A stretch of 64,000 nucleotides of DNA from Leptoclinus maculatus (Eukaryota > Chordata > Actinopteri > Perciformes > Stichaeidae), in assembly GCA_032191485.1 (NCBI GenBank), contig JAVDOI010000005.1, forward strand, positions 9,194,979 through 9,258,978. The letters run 5' to 3'. Positions within the stretch are counted from its first letter, which is position 1, and every line of letters begins with the position of its first letter. Shown one piece after another: positions 12,431-22,400 of the stretch. The position numbers and the translations under genes were made by a program. The notes beneath the pieces were generated by a model, which worked only from the letters and a program-made list of their open reading frames with translations, was not told the origin of the DNA and searched no databases.

Positions 12431-12719
12431 CTACGCTGGCTTTACACGACATCAGCCGGCGATACGAGCTGTAGTGCGTTGCTTTTCATGGGTGTAGCTC
12501 CGAACAGCGTATGTGAACAGCCTGACAAGTGACACGCCGTATGACAGCGTGGTACGATGGAGGAACGAGTTAAAGAGTCACGATGTTTTAAACATGCTTT
12601 TTGATCCAATAGGTCAATTTCAAATGCGTTACTTCATCAATTAGAATACGTTTTTTAATTACAAGTGATGCAAATGGTTTGGCTTTGCTCTCAAATCATC
12701 ATTGCGTTGTATCAGCGCC

Positions 12720-13090
12720 TCACTTAAATATGCACAGTGGAATGTTGTCGTCGTCGTCTCCCCTCAGAGCTCCTGCTCTAAACGCGATACCTCGACCCTT
12801 CACTAACGACGCGAAGCACCGGTACACCGCTCCTATCGCAACATTAACAGCAACGTCAGCAGCAGCGACGCGCGGCGATCCAAAAGCTGACGCGCACGTG
12901 CATTCGATCAAGAGATAGCGCGTCGTCATGGCCATTCTTGAGGGCCTCCCCCAACAATGGCAGGATGGAAAAAGCCAGTCAGAGACGGCAGCGGTGAGGC
13001 AATGTTTGCCCAGCGGTCGGGGCTCGTAAACAGAGAGGGGGGGCTTTTGCAAGCAGCTGCAGAAATTCCAGGCTGCTGCGATTAAAAAGT
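12720..13090. promoter_or_regulatory. candidate conserved or GC-rich non-coding segment
   Basis: CpG-containing, non-repetitive DNA inside an AT-rich intron, with E-box/CACGTG-like (cgcacgtgc) and CAGCTG (gcagctgc) words. Open frames here are short and without family features. Confidence 0.22.
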
Positions 13091-13233
13091 AACACCCACA
13101 TTGAGGGGGGGGGGTTCTAATGAAAAGAAAAGAGACATTTGCAGTGAAAACAAGTGCGTCAAGTGCACATTGAGGCGAAGCTCACTTTTCAGAATACAGA
13201 ATGAAAAAAGTCATAAACTCGGCAAAGGAACCG

Positions 13234-13234
<1 letters not shown>

Positions 13235-13324
<90 letters not shown>
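13235..13324. repeat. (TG)n microsatellite, about 45 units
   Basis: Uninterrupted TG dinucleotides followed by a run of G. Potential Z-DNA-forming tract. Confidence 0.97.
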
Positions 13325-13326
<2 letters not shown>

Positions 13327-14577
13327 GGGGGGGTGAAGATGTTTCAAGATGCTTTAAATGCAAACTGCGAAAGGAAAGAAATATCAATTTTGATCAACAA
13401 TTAAGTGACTTTTTTCAGTGAAAATGAATCAATGTAAATCTTGATAATCAACGAATCATCCGCGCCAAATTGTCCACGATGTTGCATTAAACACAATTAA
13501 AACACAATTATGACAATAATTGCATGAAGCTCTGATTACATTCTACTGATCTACCAGAGCGCTTAATGAGCTGGTCCAATGTGGAGGACATTATACAACC
13601 ACATCTTAATACGTGTGAAAATGTAAAATGTGAAGCTCTCTTCACGACTACCTCGAGTCTTAACTGTGAGTCGGGGGTCCTTCGTTGTATCTACTGTCTG
13701 TAAACAATATGCTCCAAAAAATACTTCTGTATATAATACTTAAATATAACGCACAACTTTTTGATCACGGAGCGCAATTGTTTCTGAGTATCAACAAGAG
13801 TCAAAAGTGTCTGCAAATACAAAGTTGTCATGGAATACTTGGAGACATTCTTGGTCTGATTACAGACATTTCTAACTTTGTATTTAGGCAAGAGTCTTTC
13901 ATTTAAAAAGAGAAAGGAGTTCCTCAAACTACTCACATATATCACCTGCTTGTATGTACATAACACTGTGTATCTATTCCTATCTTCTCTCTGTGTATAA
14001 GTGCATTATTGAGAGCAACTTAAGAACCGGAGTCAAATCCCTTCTCTGTGTACACACACTAGTCCTGTAAGGCTGACTCTGATAATCAAGGTCTTAACAT
14101 AGATCCTGACACAGGGCCCCTCTGACAAACAGGACCACAAGGTCAGGGCCGGGGCTCGGTGGACACGCTTGTTCAAATGCAACATTTGTGATGAAGAAAA
14201 TTGCCAATAGACATGCAGTGAGTCTGGGATTTTGGGGGCCCGCGGGGATGTGGAGGGGGGGCATTCCCCTATACCTGGTACTAGCACTGGAACGAAGACT
14301 TGTCCAGGCCCTTACGGAGATCCAGCAATGCCAGCTTGGCTGAACCAGACAACACACACACACTTCAGATGCTCCCTTCCCTCGATCACTTCTTGTGTTT
14401 CCCCACCCCCTCCGCCACCCCCTCCCCCTCCCCCTCCCCCTCCCGCCCATGTGGCAGAACCACCGTATAACCGTAAGGAATGCCATTAAAGCGTTTCCAG
14501 TGACGGAGCACATTTTTAAAGCCAGCTACAGCTGTTAGATGAATACGTGGAGCCAAAGATCCTGGGGGGGAGGGGGA

Positions 14578-14595
14578 TACTGCCTGATCAAAAAT

Positions 14596-14640
<45 letters not shown>
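14578..14640. repeat. (TA)n-rich tract
   Basis: Alternating TA with occasional C/G interruptions (tatatacatatatacatata). Simple repeat. Confidence 0.85.
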
Positions 14641-14641
<1 letters not shown>

Positions 14642-15279
14642 GAAAAATGTATGTATGTTTGCCAGGCGGATGATTTGAAGTTGCGTGTGGTTTTTGACGG
14701 TAGCTTCATGAGACTTGAGGGGCTTCACCTCCCTGACAGAATGTTGACACAGGAGTCTTTGAAAGCCGCTCTCCCTGATCAGGTTTTATGGTCACATTAA
14801 AGTGGGTGGTGCGAGGTTGTTGGGAGGGGGGGGGTCAGATCGGAGGGCTGATAGTTTTTCAAGACGGGTCGCTTGATACTTGGCTGAAAAAAGGGACTAC
14901 ACAACAAAAGAACCACACCGGTACACATGTATTGTCCTGTGTACTGCTCAACACAATGGCTCCTGTAGGAATGGTGCTTCGTCCAACATTCCTTTCTGTG
15001 TGATATGAAACTCCGGTAGCAGAGTCTTCGTCCTCTGTTGGTCAAAGTCACTGTCCTCTGGCTAAGATGGAGTGAACTCAATGCTTTCTTTTTAGCTTGT
15101 TAAGTGGTGTGAAAGGCAAAAATAATAGAAACGCTGCTCCAGCTCGGAGACTCTATCGCTGACCAGATACATGAAAAGAAAACTTGTTCACGTGGAAAAT
15201 TGGTGCGACATGATATCGCAGAAATACGTGGGACGACCGCGACGTCTTGACGGAGCATTATGTTGTGGCGTAACGTAAT

Positions 15280-15515
15280 GTGTAAGCCGCCGCGGTTTAG
15301 GCGACAGCGCCACCTGGTCAGGTTTAAAAGACGAAAAGAAGAAAAGAATCGTGGTTTGGGTTAAAGAACTACGTGTGTTACTTAACTTTTTCCGTCACCG
15401 GCGTAATTTACCATAACTCAACGTTGACTTTTGGCTTCCTACAGGACATAAACACCGGCCTCCTGGGTGAAAGTCCTGGGTTGGCCAACCATCCACCCTG
15501 ACCTCCTCTCTACAC
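15280..15515 (+). repeat. dispersed repeat family R2, copy 2
   Basis: Same order of blocks as the copy at 12240: gccgccgcggtttaggcgac, gtggtttgggttaaag, caacgttgacttttggctt, cctcctgggtgaaagtcc. Divergent from copy 1, so an older family. Confidence 0.7.
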
Positions 15516-15884
15516 GGACTTTGATTAAAACGTCTTTCTGTTGAACCTGGGAATCTGTGTGTCCACCACAACAAAACATCCGAACTGACTTCATCTGAAT
15601 TGATGTGCACAATTATTTTTTGGGAGCATTCATACGTTTTGGATTTTGGATCCAACACTATGTGCTATGGCAGTGCCAAGGAAGAGCTCGACCGATTCCT
15701 TGTCTGGGCCGATGTATATTGTTTTGGTACATCGTAGATGATGGACTGATACGTAGCAACAAATGTCAGTACACAAAACACAAAACACGTGTTTTAGGTC
15801 CTTTAGGTCCCACTCGGGTGGGTAACATTCAAGAAGCTGGCAAGAGTTTAAAATAAATAATCATCCAACCGAATAAACCCAGCC

Positions 15885-15985
15885 CAGTGTTGCCAACTCT
15901 TTTCTAATTAAAAGAACTAGCTCCAAAAGTTGCCGACTTGGCGACTGTCTCGCTAGATTTAGCAACACTGACTCCAAAGTCACTA
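15885..15985 (-). repeat. dispersed repeat family R3 (tgttgccaa / ttggcgact family), short copy
   Basis: Contains tgttgccaactcttt, gttgccgacttggcgactg and tcgctagatttagcaaca, matching the start of the larger copy at 29990-30130. Confidence 0.6.
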
Positions 15986-16503
15986 CGCCAAAAATCACTA
16001 TGACAGTAAGCATGGAGTGGCTCATATTAGTAGGAGTATTAGTAGCCTGGAGAACACTGCTGACCAACGACGAGAGCACGGGCAGGTAGCCACGGGATGA
16101 CTGGACGGGCTGATTAGAGCTGCGACAGCTCAGATACCACATTTAAATTTCAACAAATATAACAAGAAATATTTATAAAATACATTAGCCAGCGTACCTT
16201 ACACTTTAATTCAGATGGAAAAGAATTAAACAAAAGATTTAAATAAAAACACGTGTAGGGATAATATATATATATATGTATTTATATATTATATATATAT
16301 TTATATATCATAACAAAAACGTCATTCTTGCATTCTTAAATGCAATTAGAAGGTCGCCTCAACCCAAATATTTAGTGCAAAGAAGGATGTACAGTTGAGG
16401 CTCATTAATACAGAGGACCGAGATCTGAACCTGGAACCTTGAAATCATATTCCTCTCATTCATAACCAACTTCTGTCAGTTTACATTCAGCAGCTGCGCT
16501 GGT

Positions 16504-17172
16504 ATCAAGGTAAATACCTACGAGTACACCACAATATCAAGGTAAATACCTACGAGTACACCACAATATCAAGGTAAATACGTACGAGTACACCACAATA
16601 TCAAGGTAAATACCTACGAGTACACCACAATATCAAGGTAAATACCTACGAGTACACCACAATATCAAGGTAAATACCTACGAGTACACCACAATATCAA
16701 GGTAAATACCTACGAGTACACCACAATATCAAGGTAAATACCTACGAGTACACCACAATATCAAGGTAAATACCTACGAGTACACCACAATATCAAGGTA
16801 AATACCTACGAGTACACCACAATATCAAGGTAAATACCTACGAGTACACCACAATATCAAGGTAAATACCTACGAGTACACCACAATATCAAGGTAAATA
16901 CCTACGAGTACACCACAATATCAAGGTAAATACCTACGAGTACACCACAATATCAAGGTAAATACCTACGAGTACACCACAATATCAAGGTAAATACCTA
17001 CGAGTACACCACAATATCAAGGTAAATACCTACGAGTCCACCACAATATCAAGGTAAATACCTACGAGTACACCACAGTATCAAGGTAAATACCTACGAG
17101 TACACCACAATATCAAGGTAAATACCTACGAGTACACCACAATATCAAGGTAAATACCTACGAGTACACCAC
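16504..17172. repeat. 32-bp minisatellite, about 21 nearly identical copies
   Basis: Unit aatatcaaggtaaataccta followed by cgagtacaccac. Only scattered single-base variants are seen (tacgtac near 16580, gtccacc near 17036, cagtatc near 17077). The high homogeneity suggests recent expansion or gene-conversion-like turnover. No spacers, so not a CRISPR array. Confidence 0.97.
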
Positions 17173-17242
17173 ATGACCTGTGAAGATGAATGGATGATTT
17201 GAGTGGCGGGGGTGGGGGTGAAATGGTACACCGGTACAGCCG

Positions 17243-17626
17243 GAGCTCCCTCCTCCTCCTCCCTCCTCCTCCTCCCCCCTTCTCCTCCTCCCCCCTCCTC
17301 CCTCCTCCTCCTCCCTCCTCCTCCCCCCTTCTCCTCCTCCTCCCTCCTCCTCCTCCACCTCCTCCCTCCTCCTCCTCCTCCTCTTCCCCCTCCTCCTCCT
17401 CCCCCCTCCTCCTCCTCCTCCTCCTCTTCCTCCTCCTCCTCCTCCTCCTCCTCTTCCCCCTCCTCCTCCTCCCCCCTCCTCCTCCTCCTCCTCCTCCTCC
17501 CTCCTCCTCCTCCTCCTCTTCCCCCTCCTCCTCCTCCCCCCTCCTCCTCCTCCTCCTCCTCCCCCCTCCTCCTCCTCCTCCTCCTCTTCCTCCTCCTCCC
17601 CCCTCCTCCTCCCTCCACCCCTTTTC
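17243..17626. repeat. polypyrimidine tract (CCT/CTT)n, about 380 bp
   Basis: Almost pure C/T on the plus strand with mirror-symmetric (ctcctc)n and (ccccc) blocks; the complement is pure purine. This composition is typical of triplex (H-DNA) formers. Long frames across it encode only Pro/Ser/Leu or Glu/Gly/Arg runs and are not genes. Confidence 0.95.
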
Positions 17627-17689
17627 TATAGTGGTTGTAAGAACAAGCTGTAAGAGGTGCGATCCCGAGCGAGGAGTGGCTCCGTCCAC

Positions 17690-17742
17690 TGACATGTTCA
17701 TGACATGTTCATGACATGTTCATGACATGTTCATGACATGAT
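17690..17742. repeat. 11-bp tandem repeat (tgacatgttca), about 5 copies
   Basis: Perfect short tandem array immediately 3' of the polypyrimidine tract. Confidence 0.95.
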
Positions 17743-18618
17743 TCACTCCGTGTAACGCTTCAGGTCTCTGAGCCGTGAAACAAAGCTTTGGATTTCACCG
17801 TTCTAAGTCGAGACGCCAAACCTCGCTTTTAATGCGCTGGTCAATTTTTTGATTTTGGGTTATGTGTCTTCCACAACACGTCTTCTTTAAACTCGTGTTT
17901 CTTTCACTACTTTGTCTCTTTGTTGTGTAGATTTGTGGAACGGTCACTAGTCTGGTGGAGCCTCGTCATTTAATCCCACACAAACACATATGTTCATGTT
18001 TAAGGGAGTGGAATAAACACACTCGAGGGACTTCAGTTATGTTTTAGTATTTATGTCGAACACATTTTCTCTGAATGTTTGTGTTGTCATGGTAACTGTT
18101 TTGTCCTGTGTGCATTGTCTATTCTTTGACTGCAGTTGTAGTTCACTAAGATCCTTTCATATTCATAAAACAAGAACCACACGTTCTACAAAGATCTTGT
18201 AGAACCACACACCTGGGATCCTGCTGAGCATGTGTTTGGTTCTGGTCCGGTTACCCTCTCAAACAAACATGCAGAGACTTGAACAGTAATCCACCAACCA
18301 ACGCCGTGTCTGCACTGGTTGCCGTGGGAGTTGCCTTGTTGTTGCACATCCGGCAACAGAACTTTGACGACACCGAGAGCAACTCAAAGTTAGTTCTGCA
18401 GTGGCCTTTAAACGAGACGATGCGCATATCTGTGTGATCTATGCGATCGTCTTCTTCTGTGGTTCACATGAAACAGATGAGTTCACTTTACCACCACGTC
18501 TGTTTACAGCCTGCAGGCTCTGGTGTCCGTGTAAAGCAGTGTGTGTGAGGGAGGAAGCGTGGCCGAGTGTGTAACACACCATTCTGTTTCGTAATAGTTT
18601 GGCACCGAGCCGACTCCC

Positions 18619-18619
18619 A

Positions 18620-18668
<49 letters not shown>
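18619..18668. repeat. (CA)n microsatellite
   Basis: About 25 CA units. Confidence 0.95.
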
Positions 18669-18672
<4 letters not shown>

Positions 18673-18779
18673 ACAGACGGGGAGATCCCAGCATTTTTTG
18701 GGTGTGAGCCAGACTGGAATACCACCAGATCCAGTTTCTGCATTTCCTGAGCCGCTGCCAGAACTACACGCAACAGCTC

Positions 18780-18798
18780 CTGTCTCTCTCTCTCTTTA

Positions 18799-18829
<31 letters not shown>

Positions 18830-18948
18830 TTATCTGTCTCTCTCTCTCTCTCTCTTTATCTGTCTCTCTCTGTCTGTCTCTCTCTCTCTCTCTCTCTTTA
18901 TCTGTCTCTCTCTGTCTCTCTCTCTCTCTCTCTCTGTCTTTCTTTCAC

Positions 18949-18988
<40 letters not shown>
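18780..18988. repeat. (TC)n microsatellite with tttatctg interruptions
   Basis: TC dinucleotides broken at roughly regular intervals by ctttatctg and ctgtctg, giving a higher-order pattern. Confidence 0.93.
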
Positions 18989-18990
<2 letters not shown>

Positions 18991-19210
18991 CCTCGGGTCT
19001 TTCTTTCGCTCTCCGTCCGCTCAGCATCTTTTTCTGTTTTCACTCTCATCTCTCCAGATTCCACCGCGCGTTGCTGCCGCGCCACCAGAATCACTTTCAC
19101 CAGCTGCCTGTCATCATTCTTTGCACTAAACGTTTGGGTCGAGGTTACCTTTTGATTCCATTTAAGAATAAAGGAATGTTTTTTCTGTTATGATATATAT
19201 ATATATATAA

Positions 19211-19963
19211 TAGTGCTGGGCAAGTTAACGCGTTATTATCGCGTTAACGCATTCATTAATTAACGCCGACAATTATTTTATCGCGCGTTAACGCAGTTTT
19301 CTTTTTATTATTAGGCCGACCGGCCGTCAGCGAGCGGTGAACAGCTGTTTGTGTGGCGTCACTTCCGTCTCTTCCTGTTTCCTTCACCTGCATTCCCCTG
19401 GGTCCTAAGTCCCTCCATGTACAGCTTCTTATCACCCTCTATGTACCAACGTACATTTATAATAAATACCACACATATTACGGTAATCAGCGTTAAATAT
19501 GTGTCTGACCAACATACCAAAAATGAAATGATTCATTTAAATTATTTTTTTAGAGATTTTAAAGTGTTTTTGTTTGTAATATGTATAATAAGCATCATTT
19601 AGTTATCCTACGGAGAATTTAACAAAAGGAAAAAACATGACGTAGATAGGTTTACAGTTTTCAAGGTGTATATTTAAATATCATCTCTTACACATGAAGA
19701 TAAAGTTGAAACACCGGCTGAATATCTATTATCAGAATCATTATAACTGTGTTATAACTGCTACTGTGTAAAGGGAATACTGCTGTTAAAAAGAACCGGA
19801 TGTGTTTAAAGTGTTTGCAAACCAAATGTTTTTGCACTTTTGTTCATATAGCAGTACTTTAAAATAAAAGTGCACAATACACTACTTTTTAATTAATTAT
19901 TGAATTTTGCGCATAACAATGAGATTAATCGCGATTAAAAATGTTAATCGTTGCCCAGCACTA
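19211..19963 (+). mobile_element. hAT element copy B (short, non-autonomous)
   Basis: Ends TAGTGCTGGGCAAGTTAACG and (reverse) TAGTGCTGGGCAACGATTAAC, flanked by atatataa and atatatat. The interior shares the reverse complement of copy A (for example aagaaccggatgtgtttaaag here against the matching block at 8640-8670), so it is the same family inserted in the opposite orientation. No BED finger or minisatellite is present: an internal-deletion derivative. Confidence 0.85.
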
Positions 19964-20177
19964 ATATATATATATTAAGTATATATTATGTATATAAAAA
20001 CCCCAGATCTACCCCTCCACATGTTTTTATTTCCTAGTCAACACCATTTCATTATAATCTTTTATTACATTTTTTTCTTAGTTTTTTTCCATCTGAATTA
20101 AAGTTTTTTTTTTTTTCACTATGTAAAGTGTCTTTGAGAGCTTTGAAAAGCATCTGACGTATTATTATTATTAATAT

Positions 20178-20237
20178 TAATATCAACAGGGGAGGGCATA
20201 AATACATACATATATATATGTATATATATATATATAT

Positions 20238-20269
<32 letters not shown>

Positions 20270-20297
20270 ATATGCATGCCCTCCCCTGTTGATCCTG
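20178..20297. repeat. imperfect palindrome, about 120 bp
   Basis: Arms atcaacaggggagggca and tgccctcccctgttgat are perfect inverted copies; between them lies a TA/CATA tract that is itself near-palindromic. It could form a cruciform or hairpin. It may be a miniature inverted-repeat element, but no target duplication outside the arms is visible. Confidence 0.8.
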
Positions 20298-20344
20298 AGC
20301 TCTACAGAAGTGATTTAGGAGCCACTGTAAACCGGCCGGTCCCA

Positions 20345-21060
20345 CTTGGTCCAGATCAGATTAAAAAGTCCTCGTCCAAGTCCGGTGAGGCCCTTTTTTA
20401 TATTTAGCCCACATCTTGTTCCTATTTTCCAAAGATGCATTTACTGCCCTCAAATGTGGTTTTGTTTTGCAGCTTTGAGCACGCTTAGCATGCCGGCTCC
20501 ACTCTGTCTGCCTAGCAGCCATAAGCATCCTTTTATTGTCCCCGTGACCATTACGCTGAATGGCTACATACAAATGACCCACCCCCACAATAACTGCACA
20601 TCCTGAGGAATCTTTGAAGCGTGCGGCCCTGGTGTTGCGTGTACGGGCCACGGGGAACTTTGTCTTAATGGAAAAAATACTTTTCTGCAACACGTCCAGG
20701 CTTTTTGTTTTTTGTCGACAACGATGGGTTTTAAATCCATCCGCTGAGGCTTTTCTGTCGCTCATAACGTGATAACTTGAGCGAGGAACAAGAGTCATTC
20801 CAAATATGCCACCATAAAGGAATCCGAGAGAGAAACTTCTCCGTCTCTGTGTCGAGGCTACTCGTTTCAGCCCCCCCCCCTATTTAAATTGCATTTCCAT
20901 GCATCGGGTTGCTTTAATGTGCGGCGCTAATGCAGTCACTAATGTACACATCGCATTTGGGGAAGTCTGCAAATGATCCGTCATAAATAAGAGATGACGT
21001 CCAGTCGCTCAGAGTGTATGGATCCCTGGAAGCACAGACAGCATCCATCAAACGGCCTGC
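20345..21060. promoter_or_regulatory. candidate conserved non-coding region upstream in arid3 intron 1
   Basis: Repeat-free, mixed-composition DNA about 0.6 kb from the arid3 splice donor, with words such as catttgcaaatg-like (gtctgcaaatgatcc) and atttgcatgc-like blocks. It resembles intronic regulatory DNA; inference only. Confidence 0.25.
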
Positions 21061-21690
21061 TGTCATTCACACAACCCGCTGTTAAGGGTTTATAACGGCT
21101 CAATTAACATAGAACTTACTAAAGCTTTCTACATATAAACCATTAATAGGAACAACTTGTGAAAATAAAATCCCCTTGGCTAATGATTGTGGAAAAAGGA
21201 TTAAAAGAAAAATCTATTTTTTAATAACGTATTACTACATTTATAACTGTATTATTACCAGATTGAAAGGGTGGGCACAAGCCAAAGCCTTTCTCAACAA
21301 CCTGGCAACCAGAAATGTGTTTGTAATAATGGTTTGGCTGAGTGAACGTGCTCATAGTCCGTAACAACACATAAACACGACATATGTGTCAAATAAAGCG
21401 TTCATAAATGGATCTTTACATGTTTACAACCTGTTAATCTTAAGCATTCATAAACGACTTATTTATGATTAATAAAGCTATCAGTCACAGTTTATACTGC
21501 CTCATATTATCTTGCACCCAAGTTCCAGCCCATTTTCAACTTTTTACAGAACTTGGTTCAACACATTTCTGCAGATACATCGGTTGTGTGTGCAGTGACA
21601 GGACGGACACACAATACAACAACAACTCAAACTGCATCATGTCCCAAAAGAAGAGCTTTGTTTGTATGGGACGTGAACCGGCGGTCTTAC

Positions 21691-22233
21691 CTGTTTGAAC
21701 TGCTCCTCGTAGGTCCAGTCGTGGTGCTGGGGCTGAGGGTGCGCCGAGGGAGACTCTGCGCGGCGGGCCGGGGCGAATGCCGCCGGGACTCTGGCCATGA
21801 GATGCATCGGGGTGCCCTTCGGAGGCAGACAAGCTCCGTGGAGCGACGGCTGCCGGTCCCGGTAGTGGTTCAACCCGACGTCGTCTTCGCCCTCCTCGTC
21901 TTCATCCATGATCTCCTGCTCCTCCATGTCGTCCCCCTCCTCGTCCCGCTCCCTATCGTCGCTGCCCGGTCTGGAGGAGTTCCCGTCCTCGTCGGCTCGG
22001 CGGACCTCCGCGCGCCGGAGCGTCGCTCCGGGGGACGAGATGGCGACCCCGGCGGCCAGGGCGCCGCGCATCGCCGCCTGGTAGTGGCGGAAAGCCAGCG
22101 CCTGCTGGTGTATCTGGGACTCCACCATGGAGCGGAGGTCTTTCTCCGTCTCCGCCTGCCGGAGCTTCTCCTCCAGGGCCAGCCGCGCCGCCTGTTGCCG
22201 CTGCAGGTTCTCCATGACGGCTTCAAGCTTCAT
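21691..22233 (-). CDS. arid3c: ARID3-family transcription factor, first coding exon (arid3c or arid3a)
   Basis: 181 codons from ATG 22231-22233 to a donor CAG/GTAAGACC at 21690. The N-terminus MKLEAVMENLQRQQAARLAL matches ARID3A/ARID3C starts. It is followed by a Gln/Glu-rich helix (to about residue 60), an acidic stretch (EEGDDMEEQEIMDEDEEGED, about residues 99-118) and the signature HDWTYEEQFKQ, which in ARID3 proteins leads straight into the ARID domain. ARID3 proteins bind AT-rich DNA in the nucleus and activate transcription. The exon ends in phase 0 at the family's known position. The MENLQRQQAARLA block resembles human ARID3C slightly better than ARID3A, and ARID3C and MAMDC2 are both on human chromosome 9, so arid3c is favoured but not proven. 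The frame stays open upstream of the ATG for about 50 codons (Gln/Ser/Pro-rich, stop near 22390), so a longer N-terminus from an upstream exon is possible. No ARID-domain exon was recognised at 1-21690. Confidence 0.85.
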
Positions 22234-22400
22234 GCCGCCGCCGGCGGGCTGCTGCTGCTGGGACTGGGCGCCGGGGAACGGGCTGTGAGAGGAGGCGGAG
22301 GGAGCCTGGAGGGGAAGGCTGCCGGCGGACGAGAACGAGCCTTGCTGCGAGGGGAGCGAGAGGATGGTCGGGTCATGGTTATCACCGGCACTTTATGAGA
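22234..22400 (-). promoter_or_regulatory. GC-rich 5' region of arid3 exon (5' UTR or extended coding)
   Basis: GC-rich, CpG-containing DNA continuous with the coding exon. In the coding frame it reads Ser/Pro/Gln-rich with a QSQQQQPAGGG end just before the chosen Met and has no other in-frame Met. It could be 5' UTR in a CpG island or protein coding from an unseen upstream exon. No TATA box is evident. Confidence 0.4.

Larger units (their letters stand above)
1..21690 (-). other. presumed arid3 intron 1 (over 21.6 kb)
   Basis: The donor at 21690 opens an intron, and nothing resembling the next ARID3 exon (starting LYELD in the family) was seen on the minus strand down to position 1. Long first introns are normal for ARID3 genes. 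Repeats within it are listed separately. Outside them (421-4700, 4860-6928, 10153-11980, 12430-13235, 13330-15270, 15520-16500, 17745-18615) I see only AT-rich non-coding DNA, homopolymer runs and a few candidate conserved segments. Confidence 0.55.

Noticed and set aside
12679..13052. Overlapping 79- and 110-residue frames on opposite strands
   Set aside because: GC-rich non-coding DNA; no domain, start context or splice sites. Kept only as a weak regulatory candidate.
14094..14709. Minus-strand frames of 107-139 residues
   Set aside because: They run over a C-rich simple repeat and a TA repeat; no recognisable domain.
16504..17172. Regular repeat array resembling a CRISPR
   Set aside because: Units are directly adjacent with no unique spacers and the DNA is vertebrate; it is a minisatellite. 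The same applies to 31922-32622.
17126..17714. Long frames (up to 191 residues) of Arg/Glu/Gly or Pro/Ser/Leu
   Set aside because: Translation of the (CCT)n/(AGG)n tract; no stops are expected in such repeats.
20361..20798. 145-residue minus-strand frame near the arid3 exon, considered as its next exon
   Set aside because: Contains none of the ARID domain residues (no LYELD, no FMQKRG, no GL.LPT.ITSAAF-type block).
21553..22398. 281-residue open frame on the plus strand
   Set aside because: It is the antisense shadow of the GC-rich arid3 exon; the minus strand has the recognised protein, donor site and conserved block.
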